A stretch of 64,000 nucleotides of DNA from positions 20,872,999 through 20,936,998 of the forward strand of contig OU452231.1 in NCBI GenBank assembly GCA_911728455.2. The letters run 5' to 3'. The notes under the pieces are model-generated. The model made no database searches, was not told the DNA's origin, and was given only the letters and a program-made list of their open reading frames with translations. Below, one piece after another: positions 38,401 to 53,400 of this stretch. The position numbers and the translations under genes were made by a program. The DNA comes from Marthasterias glacialis (taxonomy: Eukaryota > Echinodermata > Asteroidea > Forcipulatida > Asteriidae). Every line of letters starts with the position of its first letter. Positions within the stretch are counted from its first letter, which is position 1.

Positions 38401-41400
38401 TCAAATCGTTATCTTTTATTTTGTATAACGATGGGTAGATGGAAAATGGGACTGAAAATAAATGACACGTAATAAAATAGAGTTGATTATATAAATATTT
38501 TTTATTATGTAAATATTGGCATAGCAATTAATTTTTATTCCTCCTTGAGTGGTCATAAAAATCCGCAAACGATGCAAACTGCCATTAACAGCTTGCTCAG
38601 ACATTCATAATAACCTTGATGTAGCATTGGATCATTGAATAACGTAATTGCATTCAGCTTAAAGGGCATGAATGCACGCTTTATCAACATAATCTCAAGG
38701 AATTGAATAACTAATTAGAAAAATAGTCACTTCCCTTAAGGGTTAGACGCAAAAAGTATAACAAACATTTGAAACATTTACGGTTGAAGGCGTCATGCCC
38801 TGAAAACAAAATTTATTTTGTAAATATACATTTGCCATGAGAAGATTTAACGATACACTAGTAATATAAATTCTGATAGATGGTGGTAATATGAATTGAA
38901 AATCATCTTTCAATTGGAACAACCAAAAAGAAGAACTGTCTCCAAATAGACCTACCGGTAACTTTAACTTATTTTTAAATCCCCGATGTTGTAACTGCTA
39001 ATTTTTTGCTAAACTTTAAACGTTAGCATAAACCGTGATTCAGTTTCCACATGGTTAGTAACATTAAATCTGTCTTGGCAGTCACCCTAAGAGGATTTCA
39101 ATGAGCAACTTTTCTTAATCAAAATGGCACACTCTCTCCTTCATCCAAATGCTTACTTAGATTAGAGATATTAATTGTTTTCTGGATTTGGAGAAATACT
39201 TCCACCTGACGTGTTATCCCAGCTCAGAGTTGACCATATTCCAGCAATAGGCCTACTATCCATCAGTTGGAAGCAGCATTCGAATACATGGTTACTTTGA
39301 TACACTGTTCAACTAGGAGCTAAGAGGTAGAATTTTCTTGGGGTTGCTGAAGCATGTATAGCGTGGGTCTCACCGAAATCTTTTCATAATCTTCTTGAAA
39401 CAAGCTACAAATGCCTGTCTGTTTATGAATCCCATCAATCTACGAGGGGTTCTACAAAATGAAACACACATTTTTACCAATCATTTCAAAGGTGAACAGA
39501 TTTAACCCAAACAAAAGCATAAGACCACAAATTAACTTCTACGTAAATCTAACCTTAAATTTGGCTTCTGTCGATTAAAGCATGAGAGTTTTTCTTGTCT
39601 CTCGTCTCGTGTTTTGATAATTTTGCAGAGAAGGAGCGGGCCTATGTTTGTTCAGACAGAACTACCTGAAAACGTTCTTGTACTTGAAAACACTTCTCCT
39701 TGAATATATGCTCTAAATGATGCGTCAGACCATTCTGGTAATACAAAACATACACACTACAAAGTGCGTTCAAGTTCAGGCGTAATAATTGGATGGTGAC
39801 CAATTTGAAGAAACAGCTAATTTGATTTTGACCGAAAGAAACCGAAACAAAACAGTTGTACGTACAAAGATTGCCGGCGAAGCTTAAACTACACTTGAAA
39901 AATATCAATCTTGAAATATTTTGTATTTGTCTATGATGGAGGTGTCTGAGAATAAGTTGACTGTTTGATTTGATAGATATTGAATAGTTGATAATTTGTC
40001 TGTTTGCAGGATACAAGAAAGTACTCCTGGCTGGGAAAGCAATTATTGTTCATTTTGTTCTGAAGGTCACGCAATGGATGTTGCATGATGCTAAATGAAT
40101 GCATTAATTGCTTATTCAACAGCAGTCTTGCCTCTACTGCTCAATTGAATTTGACATCGTAATGGATGGTCCCAAGCGATTTAATAGAAATTGAATCGAG
40201 GAGGGGTATTGGTATAGACTCCCTCATATCACCAACCAACGCATTATTTGAATTACAACCTGGCTATGTTCATGTATAATTCTCCATACGTGTGCCATTT
40301 TAATTCTGGAATAGCAGCCATGCAGTAGCCAGTGGAGCAAGACTCCATGGACTTCAGGTATGTGTCACGTGCTTGATACTTCTGGCGGCAACTATCGGCA
40401 AACTGGGTTGTTGTGACATTCGCCACCGTACACTCCAAGGCCCGCGTGCAGAAAACTCGAGCGTGCAGATCAGCAGAATATCTAGAGTTTTTGGCGGGCT
40501 TTTGTGGGAGAGTGTTTGGGTAGGAGGTTTTTTGTGTGCACACATCGCCTCGTGTGATCATGCCGCCATGACACCTACACTAAGCCCAGCATTGCTGTGT
40601 TTACAGCTTGTTCTTCTGTTTTACGTGGATCAAGGTTCGTGACGTTCTACCATTATACAACTTGTCATAAACAATTTACGTTAAAACAGTAGATTTCGTA
40701 GATTGCCAGCATACTGACAATTGCAAGTGGTTGCCTGCTGTTATGTTTTCAATAGTAGTTCGTACATGTTAGTTACAATTGAATGACCCACACGGTTGTT
40801 AACTCCTGCTGTTCAATCTTTTAAAATGTTAATTATATTACTTCCATTTTCTCTTTATTTATTATTTAACACTGCGTAAAATTGCTCAAGAGGCAGACAT
40901 TGTTTGCGTCAATTAAAGCTTTTAGGAAGAGAGTCTCGAGCCAAGATTGAATTGTGATCAGTAGAAATCAAGCATCATTCTGATATTCATTTAGAAGTAT
41001 AACATTCAAATGAAATTAGGTTCACACGATGGAGTAAATTACTCTTGGCTGAATGTTACCTTACGTTGCGACAACCAACTGTGATGATGGACAGGATAAA
41101 TGATTTAAAGTACAGCAAGACAAGTTTGAAGAACACGTTTGTGTTCCTACATAGATACCAAATTTGCTACTAAATTTAACTTTAGTATAATTATATAGAA
41201 AGTGTTATATAACCTCTAAATGAATATGAACCTTCGTTTTGAAATATAAAACCTTGCGTAAGGACTGCTTAGTACCCCCAATTAACCCCTTCATTTAACA
41301 CTTCGTTTAGTTTTTTTTTATCCTGACATCATCTCACGACCAACGTAATAGCCAATGTTTTTGAAAAATACAGTTATAAATGCGACAAATAATGTCGTAC

Positions 41401-44400
41401 AAACAGTTATTGTTGTATCCGGAAACGACACCTGCCGGAAAACGCGTTGAAACTGTCACTAGTTATGCTGACATTAAATCTTCTCGTATTAGTTTCAAAT
41501 GGATGTGTTGAACCTCAGCAGAATGTCTATAAAAGCATCCATTATTAATTAGAACTCTGTTGTTCAGACACCACTCTTTGAATACATCATCTTCTTGTAA
41601 GGTATGTAGTGTTTCAGACTAAGAGAGAGAGAGAGAGAGATGGACAGTAATTTTTTTCAGAAACAGCAGAAACAAAGTTGTTTCTATCTATGTCTTGTTG
41701 ACTTGTTCTAATGTTGATCCAAGTTGTTCGCTGGTGATCTATTTCACACTGCATTTCTTTTTGCAAACGTTTTATCATTACATTCATGCATATCAAAATT
41801 GTTCAGCTAGCATTGCAAGTGTGTCAATTATGTTAAAATCTTGCTTACTAAGCCACTAACTTTTTTCCTAGTCGTAACTCAGATAGCAAATTGTATTACT
41901 CGATGGAGTTGTTTAAGGTGGCAATAATTTGGCTTAACAAGACAATGTTTTAAATGAGTACATTATGAGTACTAATCGTCCCTTGTGGACTTGTGATCCT
42001 CGAAGTCACAGCCCTGTCAGCCTGAATCGAGCAATGCATTTATTACGGCCTGGATGGGGTTTGATGGCAAAAATACATTTTGCTTGTTGATGAACATAGA
42101 AAGTATATTTACGAACTGGGGATGACTGAATTTGAAAAGCTACTCATTTTGCTTATCTTTTATTTGATTACGGCAGTTGACTGTAAACATGTAGCCATTG
42201 TTGGTGCTTAATTGTTTGTATGTATTTTTTTTTATTAAGTACGATCATTTGCGAATTTGCGAAGTTTAAACTACAATATGACATTTTTTTCTGAAAAGGA
42301 TAGAGAAAACTGTTCAGAGCTTGACCAGACATTTTCATTTAGGGGGCAAGCGGGGGTAAAGACATAATTTGGATGGGTTGGGGCGGGATGGCTATTTATG
42401 TAGATGTCTCAATTCTGTTTAAAATACCAATATTGCACCATTATTTGATTCTAACTAATAGGACTAAGTTAGAACTAGATTTGTGAAATCCACCCCTGAT
42501 CAACGATGTAGATTCACAGAATGTAAATATGTTCTCGTTGAATTTATTTTTCAAACACTACAAACAATCTTTTATCTTTGGGAGCATCCATTGGAAGCAA
42601 GTCTAAAATTACGGTCTTAAATAATTTAGAAATAAAAGCAACAACACTTATAACCACATTGGATATAATGATACCACACACAAGTGGTGTTTAGGGAAGA
42701 TCCATCTTTCGAATCCAACAGTTGGCAACGTTAACTTAATTCTAATTTTTAATTAAAACAAGTGTGTGAGTCGTGCCAGACACTAATAACATCAACGTTT
42801 CAAAATTAAAATCAATTTTTTTTCAAGAGATAACACAGGTCTTCCAGGCGATCTTAAACTAATTAAAAAAAAATAGTCTCAGAACAATAGCACCTTATCT
42901 TGCTTGTGTCCGTAATTTTTTTTTCTTAATTGAGGAAATGTATTACAGTTTAAAGTCTTGGAAACCACAATAGAAATATTAGGTAACAGTAGACTACCAT
43001 GGCCAATGCTCAATGGTTAAATAGAAAATAAGACTATGAGTGACTATGAGAGACTATGTGCCAAATAAATAAGAGTTACAACCCGGGAAGATCAATGTAA
43101 ATGTGAAGGAGGCGGCAGCATTCTTAGCCGACATCCTCATCGTTACGGTCGGTTTGTGAACTTGAACATATTATTCAGAATAATGGAGCCGCGTATTGAA
43201 TTCCTTTAGTCGTGTCAAAGTGTGATCAAACAAGAAGCTATCAGGTACACTATCTTATGTTTGGAAAACCTGTTTGATTTGACATGTATGAACAGTGTTC
43301 ATTACAAAGAAATACGTGCTTGTACGTATACGTGCTAGATTGTTAGGCAAAAGTGACTTTCTAAATTTGTAAGAGACAGTTGTGTGCGATTTGCATATGT
43401 TATTTGAAGTAATTTATTTCCTTAATCATTATTTGATTGTGTTGCTGGTAAGTTTGCTTGCAGCCCAGGGGGCAAGCACGTTTTACACGCCACACGAATG
43501 GAAGTGTCTCATTGTATAGGCATGTTGATGACGTGGGAACACAGACGGGGAGCCGACACAGAAAATTGATATAACTAGTGGAAATGATTAATGACAAAAC
43601 GACTTTGTATAAACAGTCTATTTTAAATTGATTGCAAACAAAATTAAAATGTTTATTGTTCTTGGTATGCGACTCCAATAATGTTCAACACAAGGTAAAC
43701 AAGCAACCGTCATGTATTTTAATGTCTTTCTGAATACGGCGCACCACTTAGGCTGTCATTTAAGTCAGACGCTTAAGTAGACTTCAGCAAACTGTATGCA
43801 TAATGTAGACCATTAAATCTATACTCAACATTTCAGGAATAATGTACAATTGACTCAATACTCATCATATCAGGAATAATGTAATTAAATCTATACATAC
43901 TCAACATTTCACGAATAATGGTTTTGTTAAAAGCTTCATAATCCAATAGCCATTTCGAACTTTGTATAAACAAAATCTCAGGTCTACTTTTATTTTTGTC
44001 ATTTTAATAAAATATGGATGTTGCCATAAGAAGCCACAGTCAGTTATGAGATAAATTACATGTCGGAAAAATATTTGATGTACGAGCGATGGTTTCTCAA
44101 TGTAAATGGTCCAAGGCCAAATGTCACCTAACGATTGTGCACACAGACGTCGGAAATGAATCGATATCATGTATCGAAGAGGAGTAGATTCTATTATTAT
44201 TAGTGACTGTAAAAACGAAAGGCTGCGTGATTGCTGTAAAACTCTATCTTATATCATAGGTCTATGTATGTACATAGTTCTTTATATAATATCAATATTT
44301 TACATTGCGTCGTACCAAAACCACGTAGGTCTACGATTACTTTCTTAATTGCAGTACGATGCGGATCATCAATAATTGTGTTAAAGTTTGATATCTTCAG

Positions 44401-47400
44401 TATGTCAGTGTCAATTATTCACAAGGTGACTTGTATGTGATCAACACACAGCTGGCTAAGGCTCACCAGAGCAGATTTTTTACGTGTCTTGTCTCTCCAA
44501 GTATGCCAAGTTTGGTATGATTTTATAATCTTGCGACACAGGCATATTTTATCAGCCTATGCCAGTTTATAATTTTGTAACCTGGCTACTATTTTGCGCA
44601 TGTTGATAAAGGTCTTTTCACAAATCTTCCACTTCTTTCAATACAGTGTCAGATGATGCAAATCATCCTCCATATTTCTTGATCCTCTGCCTCATCTTCT
44701 GTCCTGTGTTCCTTGGGCCTGTCTTTAATTTTGTCTGTTGTCACATGAATGTCTTTCTCCAAACCATGTTTAAAAAACAAAAACAAACATGTCTTGGCCG
44801 AGTGAATAAGAACATCGGACTCAAGCTCTGGTGTTTCTGATCAGCAGGGTGTGGGTTCGAGTCCCGGTCGTGATACTTTTGCCCTTTTAAGCAGGACACT
44901 TAACCACTATTGCTACGTCCTTCAGATGGGACTTAAAGCCTTAGGTTCTGTGTGTTGTGTAATGCACGTAAAGGAACCCAGTGCACTTGTCGCAAAGAGA
45001 ATGAGTTCTCCTCGGTGTTGGCTGTTGGCTGCAGACTGCGCCACAGCATCTTGTAAACCATTACATGGTGCTATGTAAAGGAACAGGTCTCATGCTTCAA
45101 AAACATAACTCCGCAAACCTTGCAGGAAAAAAAAATACCGAGTGCTTTGAGACGCCCATCAGGTGTGATAAGGCGCTAAATAAGAACTTTGTATTATTGT
45201 TGTTATTATTAAACAAACAAACAAACACCCCCGAAAAAATAAACTACGTACAATTATTACTATTATAAACAAACATGTAAACTTGTTTGCTCTAAGAAAC
45301 TATGATGACATATTTACATCATACATAAACATTTTCTTGTTGTTGATTCAGTCTAGGATGAAAACAAGAATACTTTCAATCGTTCAGGGGCGAGACCTAA
45401 TCGTTCTGCAGTTGGTCCCCTGTTCAATCAGAACTTGAAACCGTATGGATTTGGTAGACATATTCAGGCGTGCTTAAAGGCAAGATACTTAAATGGTAAC
45501 TGTTGTATCACAAGAAGCAAATGAACCATCAAATGCAGATTCTCTGTTTCTGTATATTGTTTACTCCATCAAATGTATTATAATCAAGTCAAATGCAAAT
45601 TAAAACGAAACCTCCGTTTGAGTGCATTGCTTTCAATGTGACTATATAATGAGATAAATGTGTATCGGTTGTAAGGATCACAACAAATAAAAAACAACAG
45701 TTATTATTTGCATGGTTATAAACGCTTTATCTACATTCATTTGAAAACATTAATGCATTAAAAAGCATGTGAATGTAAAGAATAGACTGTTTCAGTTGGA
45801 TTTATAAACGCAGCGTTCTTCAATATTTAACTATCAGTTTAATATTGAGAAACTTTCTTTCACTTAGTAATATTTAAAACTGATTAAAACCGCAAACTCA
45901 TGTTATTTGGAAAGTGCGACAACCTTCTGACTAGGAGGCTTTTACATAATATGGACAATTCCAATAAAGTATGCTCGTGATTTATACTAATTGTGTTAGC
46001 GAAAGTGTAGGACTCCTACCTTATTCGCATGGTTTGAAAAGAAGCCAAAAGAGTGGTCGTTATTGAATATAGCCTTTAAGTGCCGTTATAACCAGCCGCA
46101 GTTCAAGGAATTTTGACCAGGGAGGGTCCAGTCGGACAAGTAACTGGAATGTCGCGATGTTTATGGGTGCATCGCAAGCAGGCAATAGTAATTTAGATCT
46201 GTAGCGAGATTAAGGCTATCATCCTGTGAAGGCGCAAGTTAAAGTTTACAAAAAGAAAAATAGTGCAAGAAGAAGAAAAAGAAGTAAGAAATCGTCAAGA
46301 GCAGGGAGGGGTCCAGACCCCTGGAACCACCCATGTATGTCTCGCATGGTATGGTTCAATAGTAACTTCAAACAGTAGGACTATATTTCTTTTTGTTTTT
46401 ACGGACAATATTTTAGTTTCGATTTTTATGGATATTATTTTAGTTTCGATCACTTAATGGCCACTGCTGTAATTATAACCGGATATCTGTGCTTAAGTCG
46501 TATAGCTCCGCAGTTAAGTGCACGCTCTTCAATCCCCCAGTCCTTTCTTGTCTTTCGAGGGGCCGTGATTGCGTCAAGCATTGTGCGACCCATTTTCCTG
46601 GTGACGGCTGAATCGGAAACTGTCGTCGGGATGCACTCAGATGCCCCCTTAATGACATGGTGCGAAACTTTGACGTATCTGCACTCAACGCAATGGCGTG
46701 AAGTAATCACTTAATTCAACCATTGGTGCAGGGTATAGTTTTACGGCACCAGGCAAAAAAGGCGGGAAGAGTGGGGGAGAGAGTGGGAGAGAGTACATTA
46801 GATTGTTGTGCACACAAATGTTTGCGCGTAATTTTGAGGGCCTTGACATTTAGGGGACCATTGCAAATGGTCACCAGATTAGATTTTGATATTTGCCAGA
46901 GGGCGCCTTCTTTTGGATGATTTACGTCACATACGGCAGTTGACAAGCCAAGCAAGACGTTGGGAAGCACACAAAGTCATGCGTGTATTCCTGAACTGTA
47001 AACACAACATACCTACAAAATGTTAATGCATGCAGACAAAAAGAACCATGTTCGTTATTCCAGCACTACTCTGTAACTACCAGGTTATTAACATTATGTG
47101 ACATGTTAAATCACAAGAAAGTATCTTGAGAATATTGCTCTTGTTGTTTTCATGATTTGGCTAGTTCGTGTTTGACATTCGATCAAACAGGTTACTGCCA
47201 TTTCCATTTGCAGATCAAACAATGATTAAAATCAATTTATGGGTAGAGCTGGAGAAATAGACTGACTAATTCTTCATTTTTTTTGTAATTATAAGAGTAA
47301 GGATAATTAAAGAATTTTGATTTTTCAAAGCAGAGTACACCGACGTTTTTCATGTTTTGAAGCAAAAATTTGCACCCGTAATCTGTCCAATTATGATTTC

Positions 47401-50400
47401 TTTTAACGTACCTGATAATGTACATTTTGCTCATGAGGAGAGGCGCCACAGAGTTAAGTCTACCTACAGTCTCAAACCAGCTGCTGCTACAGCAGACAGC
47501 ACTCTCGTCCTCATATCATCAAATCGTTACAACTCTTTTTAGGGATTTGCTATCGATTGCTTCTTTCTGATTTGCCATGACCTTTAATTTGCAAAGATTC
47601 AATCCTATTCACATTGACATGTGTTCATCGTGGCCCGGACACTGCTGAGGTTATTCTTTGCAGACAATACACCGATAGTTTAATTCTGTTAAAGGAATAG
47701 AAATTAAGCCTTTAACCTTGTTTAAAGACCTTACTATAAAAGGTACATGTTATTTAACCTTGGTGACACTCGTCTGTCATATTTTCATTTGCCGTTTGAT
47801 GAAATGCAATCCAGTTGACAGTGTATGAGTGCGTTGAATCTTACATCAATTAATAATATAGTCTTATAAAATATTTTCAAAACAAGTTTTTCTTGATAAA
47901 TTAAATTAATTAAATCTGAATTACGGTACTCGATACCCTCAAACCAGGAAAATACGCGATGTAGTCATTTCGTTTGTGGTTTCAAATTTTGTTTAAGCGT
48001 AAATTGGCAGCCTTGTAGCGGCGGTAGTGTATATCATTTTACTTCCCGGCAGGGGACACTCAATTATTGAGATGCCTTTGCCGGTACTGTGGTAACCGAA
48101 TAACATTTGTCATCTCCCAAGCTGGAATATTGAATCAAATCACTTATTGTCAAAGTTATACAATCTGTGGAACATAATATTTGCTACGGAAAATAAAATT
48201 TGTATTCAAAGTGTAACAATTAGATAAAGGAATCGCTGTAGGGTTGATGCTGTAACAACATTCAATACAACAGCATAGAATGCCACCTTAGGACTACTAA
48301 ATACTATTGAGTTCGTTTAATCATTATTGGTGACTTTTTCTTGGTTCGTTTTACTTCATGTTTCAATCCCAACTGTCGACTGTCCGTTTAAATGAGGCTA
48401 AACCCTGTTATAAGATTAAACTCATTTTTAAATCGACTTCCTTGTCACCGAATATTATAAGCTGCCTCAGCTTAGTTTGTGCAATTCCACACACACAAAA
48501 AATAAAAAATAAAAAAGAAGGAATGCCCCAGAATCAAAACAAATCAAACTTAATTACCCCAGATTCTTTTAGAATTTGAAACTCGAATTTCGCACGATCC
48601 GTAGCAAAGCAATATTTACTTTCAAGCAGCGTTTATGAAACCAAATAAATGATTGGAAGTGTTGCCTTACCAGCAGTAGACCAGCCGTAGTCAGAGTGCT
48701 GGACGGCTGTTCATTTATTAGTCAAATGGCTGTTAGGGGTTCAACCCTCAAGAGAATTCTGGGCTTTAATTCGCAAACATCTTACAGTCGCGAAATTAAT
48801 TACCTTGATATCAAGAGGCGTTGTTCCCTTTGCTTGGAGTTCAGCCACCTTTAATTTTTCTTCTGTACTTCCATCGATTGAGGCATACCCCCAAACTAAT
48901 CAAATTATCTGCGTGTATAGTCTCGCTTTGTTCCTTACATAGGTCATAGTTGCATCTTACCGACACATTGTTAACTCGAGAAAGCCTTAAATATCCCTAC
49001 ACTGTGACTGGAACATAGGTTGTCGGTAATAAGAGTGTATTAAATGAGATGTGGGCGGGGTGGGGGAGAGTCCATCAAAGTTTTCTTTATCAACTTTAGA
49101 AGGTTGTACAAAAACAAGTCAAGTGCCTTTCTGTCTTTATTAACAATCAGTTGGACAAGAAAATGAGACCATTAATGTTTTCATTTTGACACAAACTCGA
49201 GTAATTGAAGATGGAGCAGACCCTTACATACATCTCATGTCCCCCAAAACAGACCGAAATTCCTTCACCCAGCTGCTTCACAGTCCCTCCATAGCCAGTT
49301 GGATCATTCACGCTTTATCTAATACGTCTAGAACCATCTTTTACATCCCCTCGTGGTACCGCTCCCCGGCTGACCCTCGAAAACCTCAATTTAATACCAG
49401 ATGTGAAATGAAAACATGGATGCTTTTCCAATCATCGAGTTGGTCGGGGTCTGAACTGGAAACCCCGTGGCCTTTTCCACTTTTACAGAGGTCCATCCAT
49501 CTTTAACACTCTCTGGAATGTGAGTTAATGGAATGATTATTTAGGAGTGACGAAGTTGGTGGTCTTCTTGATTTGTCTAGTATGAAATCCATCTTCGTGT
49601 TTTGGCTCCATGTTTATCGAAGTCAAATAAGATTTTAACGAGTCCCTGTATACAGAGCAGAGAGGATCAAAATCAACGAGAAAGTGAAACATGGGGAAGG
49701 GCACAGCAGAAACAAACTATATACGGTTTTCCCCCACTTGGGGTCTTTGCACTTTCTTCCAACAGTTAATGAGAAGATGCTACCTCTCAACAACTGTGTT
49801 GTGTAATTTGTGAATAATTCGAGGCCTTGTCTCACCGTGACGTACCTTTAATTTCCGAACCCACTTTAACACGGTAAGATGTACTGTATAATTCAATTGA
49901 GAGGGTACGTGGTCAGCAAATGATACGGGTAACATCTTTCTCTGCCTCTCTAGAATTGAGAATCACACCTCGAGGGTTACGGAGATACTTTAGGAGATGT
50001 TGATCCTTGAGATTAAAGATGAGGAAAAATATCAATGAAAGATGGCATCTAATAAGAGGCCATCATGTCTAAGACAGTGTTGTGCCGTCCGGGGGCCCTA
50101 TGCTGGGTATTGGTGGGCAAGACACGTTGGCAGTTTGAGTTTCATAGGATGTTGAATCTTGAGAAAGGACATTTGATAAAATTTTAAGTAATTGAATGGT
50201 GCATCCTTAATGGATACCTTTTTGAGAAATCAAGGTTTACCCACGTCCTGCTATGTCTTTTATGCTATTAATGTCTTTGAACATATTGCAACTAGAAACC
50301 TAACTCATTGGTCGAATATTAGACTCATATTTCATATAGAGCTGTTGAGTTCATGTCTGTACTTGAAATGACATGTATTTTACGTTGGTGCAACTTGGCC

Positions 50401-53400
50401 TCTGTGTAGTCTTTGCTATTGACAAGTATTATATGCCCCATTTTAAGTCTCCACAGATAAACAAAGCCGCAGCTTTAAAAAAAGTTTTATTATATTTTTT
50501 AAACTGTGAATTCGACCCTCGCAAAGATGGATGGAAGCATCGAGGCGTGTATAGTTAATGATAAAGCGAAGACTTTGCATTATCTATCAACCTTGCCGGC
50601 CCCATTTTGTCTTTCCACATCCAGACTATCAAGAAAAAACAGTTTATGTATCGCTTCAGTGGCAATATGAACACATTCTTCCCAAAGAATCCCTCTACTA
50701 CGTGTAAAGTCATCTGGTACTTCTAGTCAATCAGGTTGTTCAACCAAAGACCCTGTCATCAGCTTCATGGGTGAAATGCCTCAGCCAAAAGATCTGTCTT
50801 ATGGAGTGGTTAAACACTTTCTGTGGATATACCATGACAATAAATAAATAATTATTCCTGCGGTTCTTCTGGCTTATGTAATTTGCAAGTTGACGAGTGT
50901 GATGGATAGTATGTGAAGTCACTACACGGAAACTAAACAAAAATGTCCCATCTGCGATTCCTGGTTTTCGACTCAAATTATTCAATATTTCATGATTTGA
51001 TTCAATTATTTATATCATAATTGCAGACGCAATATGGGCGGTGGACACGAATTTGTTGTATGCTTTGATCTGTACTTTTTAATTCATATCAAATGAAAAA
51101 TTGTTACACGGTTTTTATTTGAGAATATATGTTTAGCTATAAAGAAAGAATCCCTCAACCTGTTTGCTGTTACTGATTATCTTTACACTGACATTATATT
51201 GGTCACTATGAAATGAGTAAAACGTTACATTTTAGGTAGATTAAGCTAAGACCCTTTCAAAATTTACTGACCAGTTTCACAGAATTAAAAAACGAAGAAG
51301 ACAATTTAATTATACCGCTTATCAATCAGGCAAAGATTGTGTTACTGGATTTAAAGTTATCTATTGACAACTAATACAATTGTGTTTTAATTAGGTTGTG
51401 GGAGGGTGGCAACATCGATTGAAAATTTGCCATAACCTCGAGTGTTTCTATACTGATAGATCGTGTTTCCGATTCAGTTCTAAAAAGAGGAACCTTTTTC
51501 TGGTTAAACAAACACGTGCTTGTAGATTTCTCACTTAATTAAATTGTAATCAATACGTTTGGCGCGCGGCAGTGATAGGCCAATGGGGCACACAAGGTCC
51601 TCATGGACCGTGATTCTATAAGGAAGATTAAGAGCTCCATCTTCATTTAGTCTCTATACTTTATGAGCTTTCAACCACAAAATGTTATCAAAATTTCAAT
51701 CCATTTAAGCGGGTTCTTCCACCTCAGTGGCTTAAATCATTTTGATTCCAGACAGTGTTATTAATTGGACTGTAACCCTTAAGTTACCAACGCGGTGAAT
51801 CAAACGAGAAAATTATTTGGATATTCGAGAATGTCTTTTTCTTGTCTCCTTAAGATAGCTCTGTCAATGACATAAACTAGTTTTTAATTATAAAAGTAGC
51901 TGTAAAAACATGCTGGTAGCCACAATGATAGGGCTTGAGGCTACTGTAGTATTTTGTAGATTCATTTCACTTGTAGCGAGGGACGGAGCGATGAATCAAA
52001 ATTAAATTGTGCATTGTAACTTTGAAATAGAGATAACTTATTTAAATTTGAGATAAGTGAGTGCCAGAATGTCGAGTGACCTTTTAGACATGAGTTACTT
52101 TGCAAAATTCTTTATAAATAAAATAGTTAGTGATGTCTGTACAAGACGCCCCTTTCCCCATGAACCATTCCATACATTGACGCCATTTGTATGGTCAACC
52201 ATGCGTAAGCAAACACACCATACATCGTCTTAAATAACGGACAGTATAGTCACCACTTAATTAATTAATGGATGCAATGCTTATGTTGCCCACAGCTTGG
52301 ATGCATTCTTGTCATGCAGCTGCTCCATTGTAATTTAAAGTTGCCTGAAATTGTTTTTTTTTTCAGTCTCGTAGGTCTATATCCAGATAAGTTCAAAAAT
52401 GTTCTGGTACTGTACCTTCACCGATGAAAGATTGTGGCAGGGAAATGGATAACTCCCGTTCTTTCATCTGATCTAATTTGTTTTCATTTGCTATATTAGT
52501 TAGGCCTATCACACATAGAGCAAGGACCAGAAAAGTGCGAGTGGAATACGGAAAAATACAGCGTTTCTGCATGCCACACGAGGCCGAATTTATCTTCATG
52601 TAAACTTGACGCACAATACACGAGATAGAACCGCGCGTTAGAACAGGGTGTGATATTGTCCGCCCTAATATCGGTATATATCACTCTCTTGTTGCTATGG
52701 ATCGACTAATCAGAAATGAGGATTCAAGTCTGATTGAAGACAATAACAAGTATCAATAATCCCTTTTGGGAAACCCGAAACATTTGTGGACGACAATGAC
52801 ATTTTAATGACATCTTAATACCGTAGTATTCGACAACTACCAGTACATCAAAGCTGAGTAGTATAGTAGCATGACCTGCTTGAAAAAGCGTTAAAAAATA
52901 AACAAAATTGAGGGAGGCAGTACGATGGTTCATGGGTATTTCTTAGTCACAGATATAGAAGACAAAAATCAGAGTGCAACAACGATTTATCAAACTGATA
53001 TATCACCATTTTATGAAATAACATCATTGGTCGAGTTGTATCACGGAGTGCACGGAGTCAAGGGCAAACATGTTAAAATACATGAAGTCTTTTTTAGAAG
53101 AAGGATGCATGTTTTGGTTGTTGAAATTAGCCGCAGTCAGTTTGGAAAACATACCATTTAATTCACAGATGCATTTAACTACATGTTTACGACGTCCCAA
53201 ATAAGCACTGGTCAATTAATTATCAATACAAACATAACATATATATTTGTTGTAAAGTATATTCCTGTTGAAAAAAAACTTTTACAAAATTCGAGAGCAT
53301 TTCATTGGCTACAAAATAAAAGAGCTCATTGAACTGAATACGACCGACATCACGAGAGTAATGCAAATTATTTTGTCAAATTAAATTCAGTAGGCGACCA

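Noticed and set aside
43400-43678. Minus-strand frame with several Cys ([13 protein letters not shown])
   Set aside because: It was considered as a partner of the antisense cysteine-rich stretch, but it has no clear splice borders and is embedded in AT-rich low-quality frame.
49186-49506. 106-codon plus-strand open frame
   Set aside because: No domain or membrane pattern, no splice context and codon choice like random intron DNA; a frame of this length is expected by chance in 64 kb.
52348-52365. Strong acceptor-like TTGTTTTTTTTTTCAG
   Set aside because: No usable donor or open frame in the required phase follows within a normal exon length.
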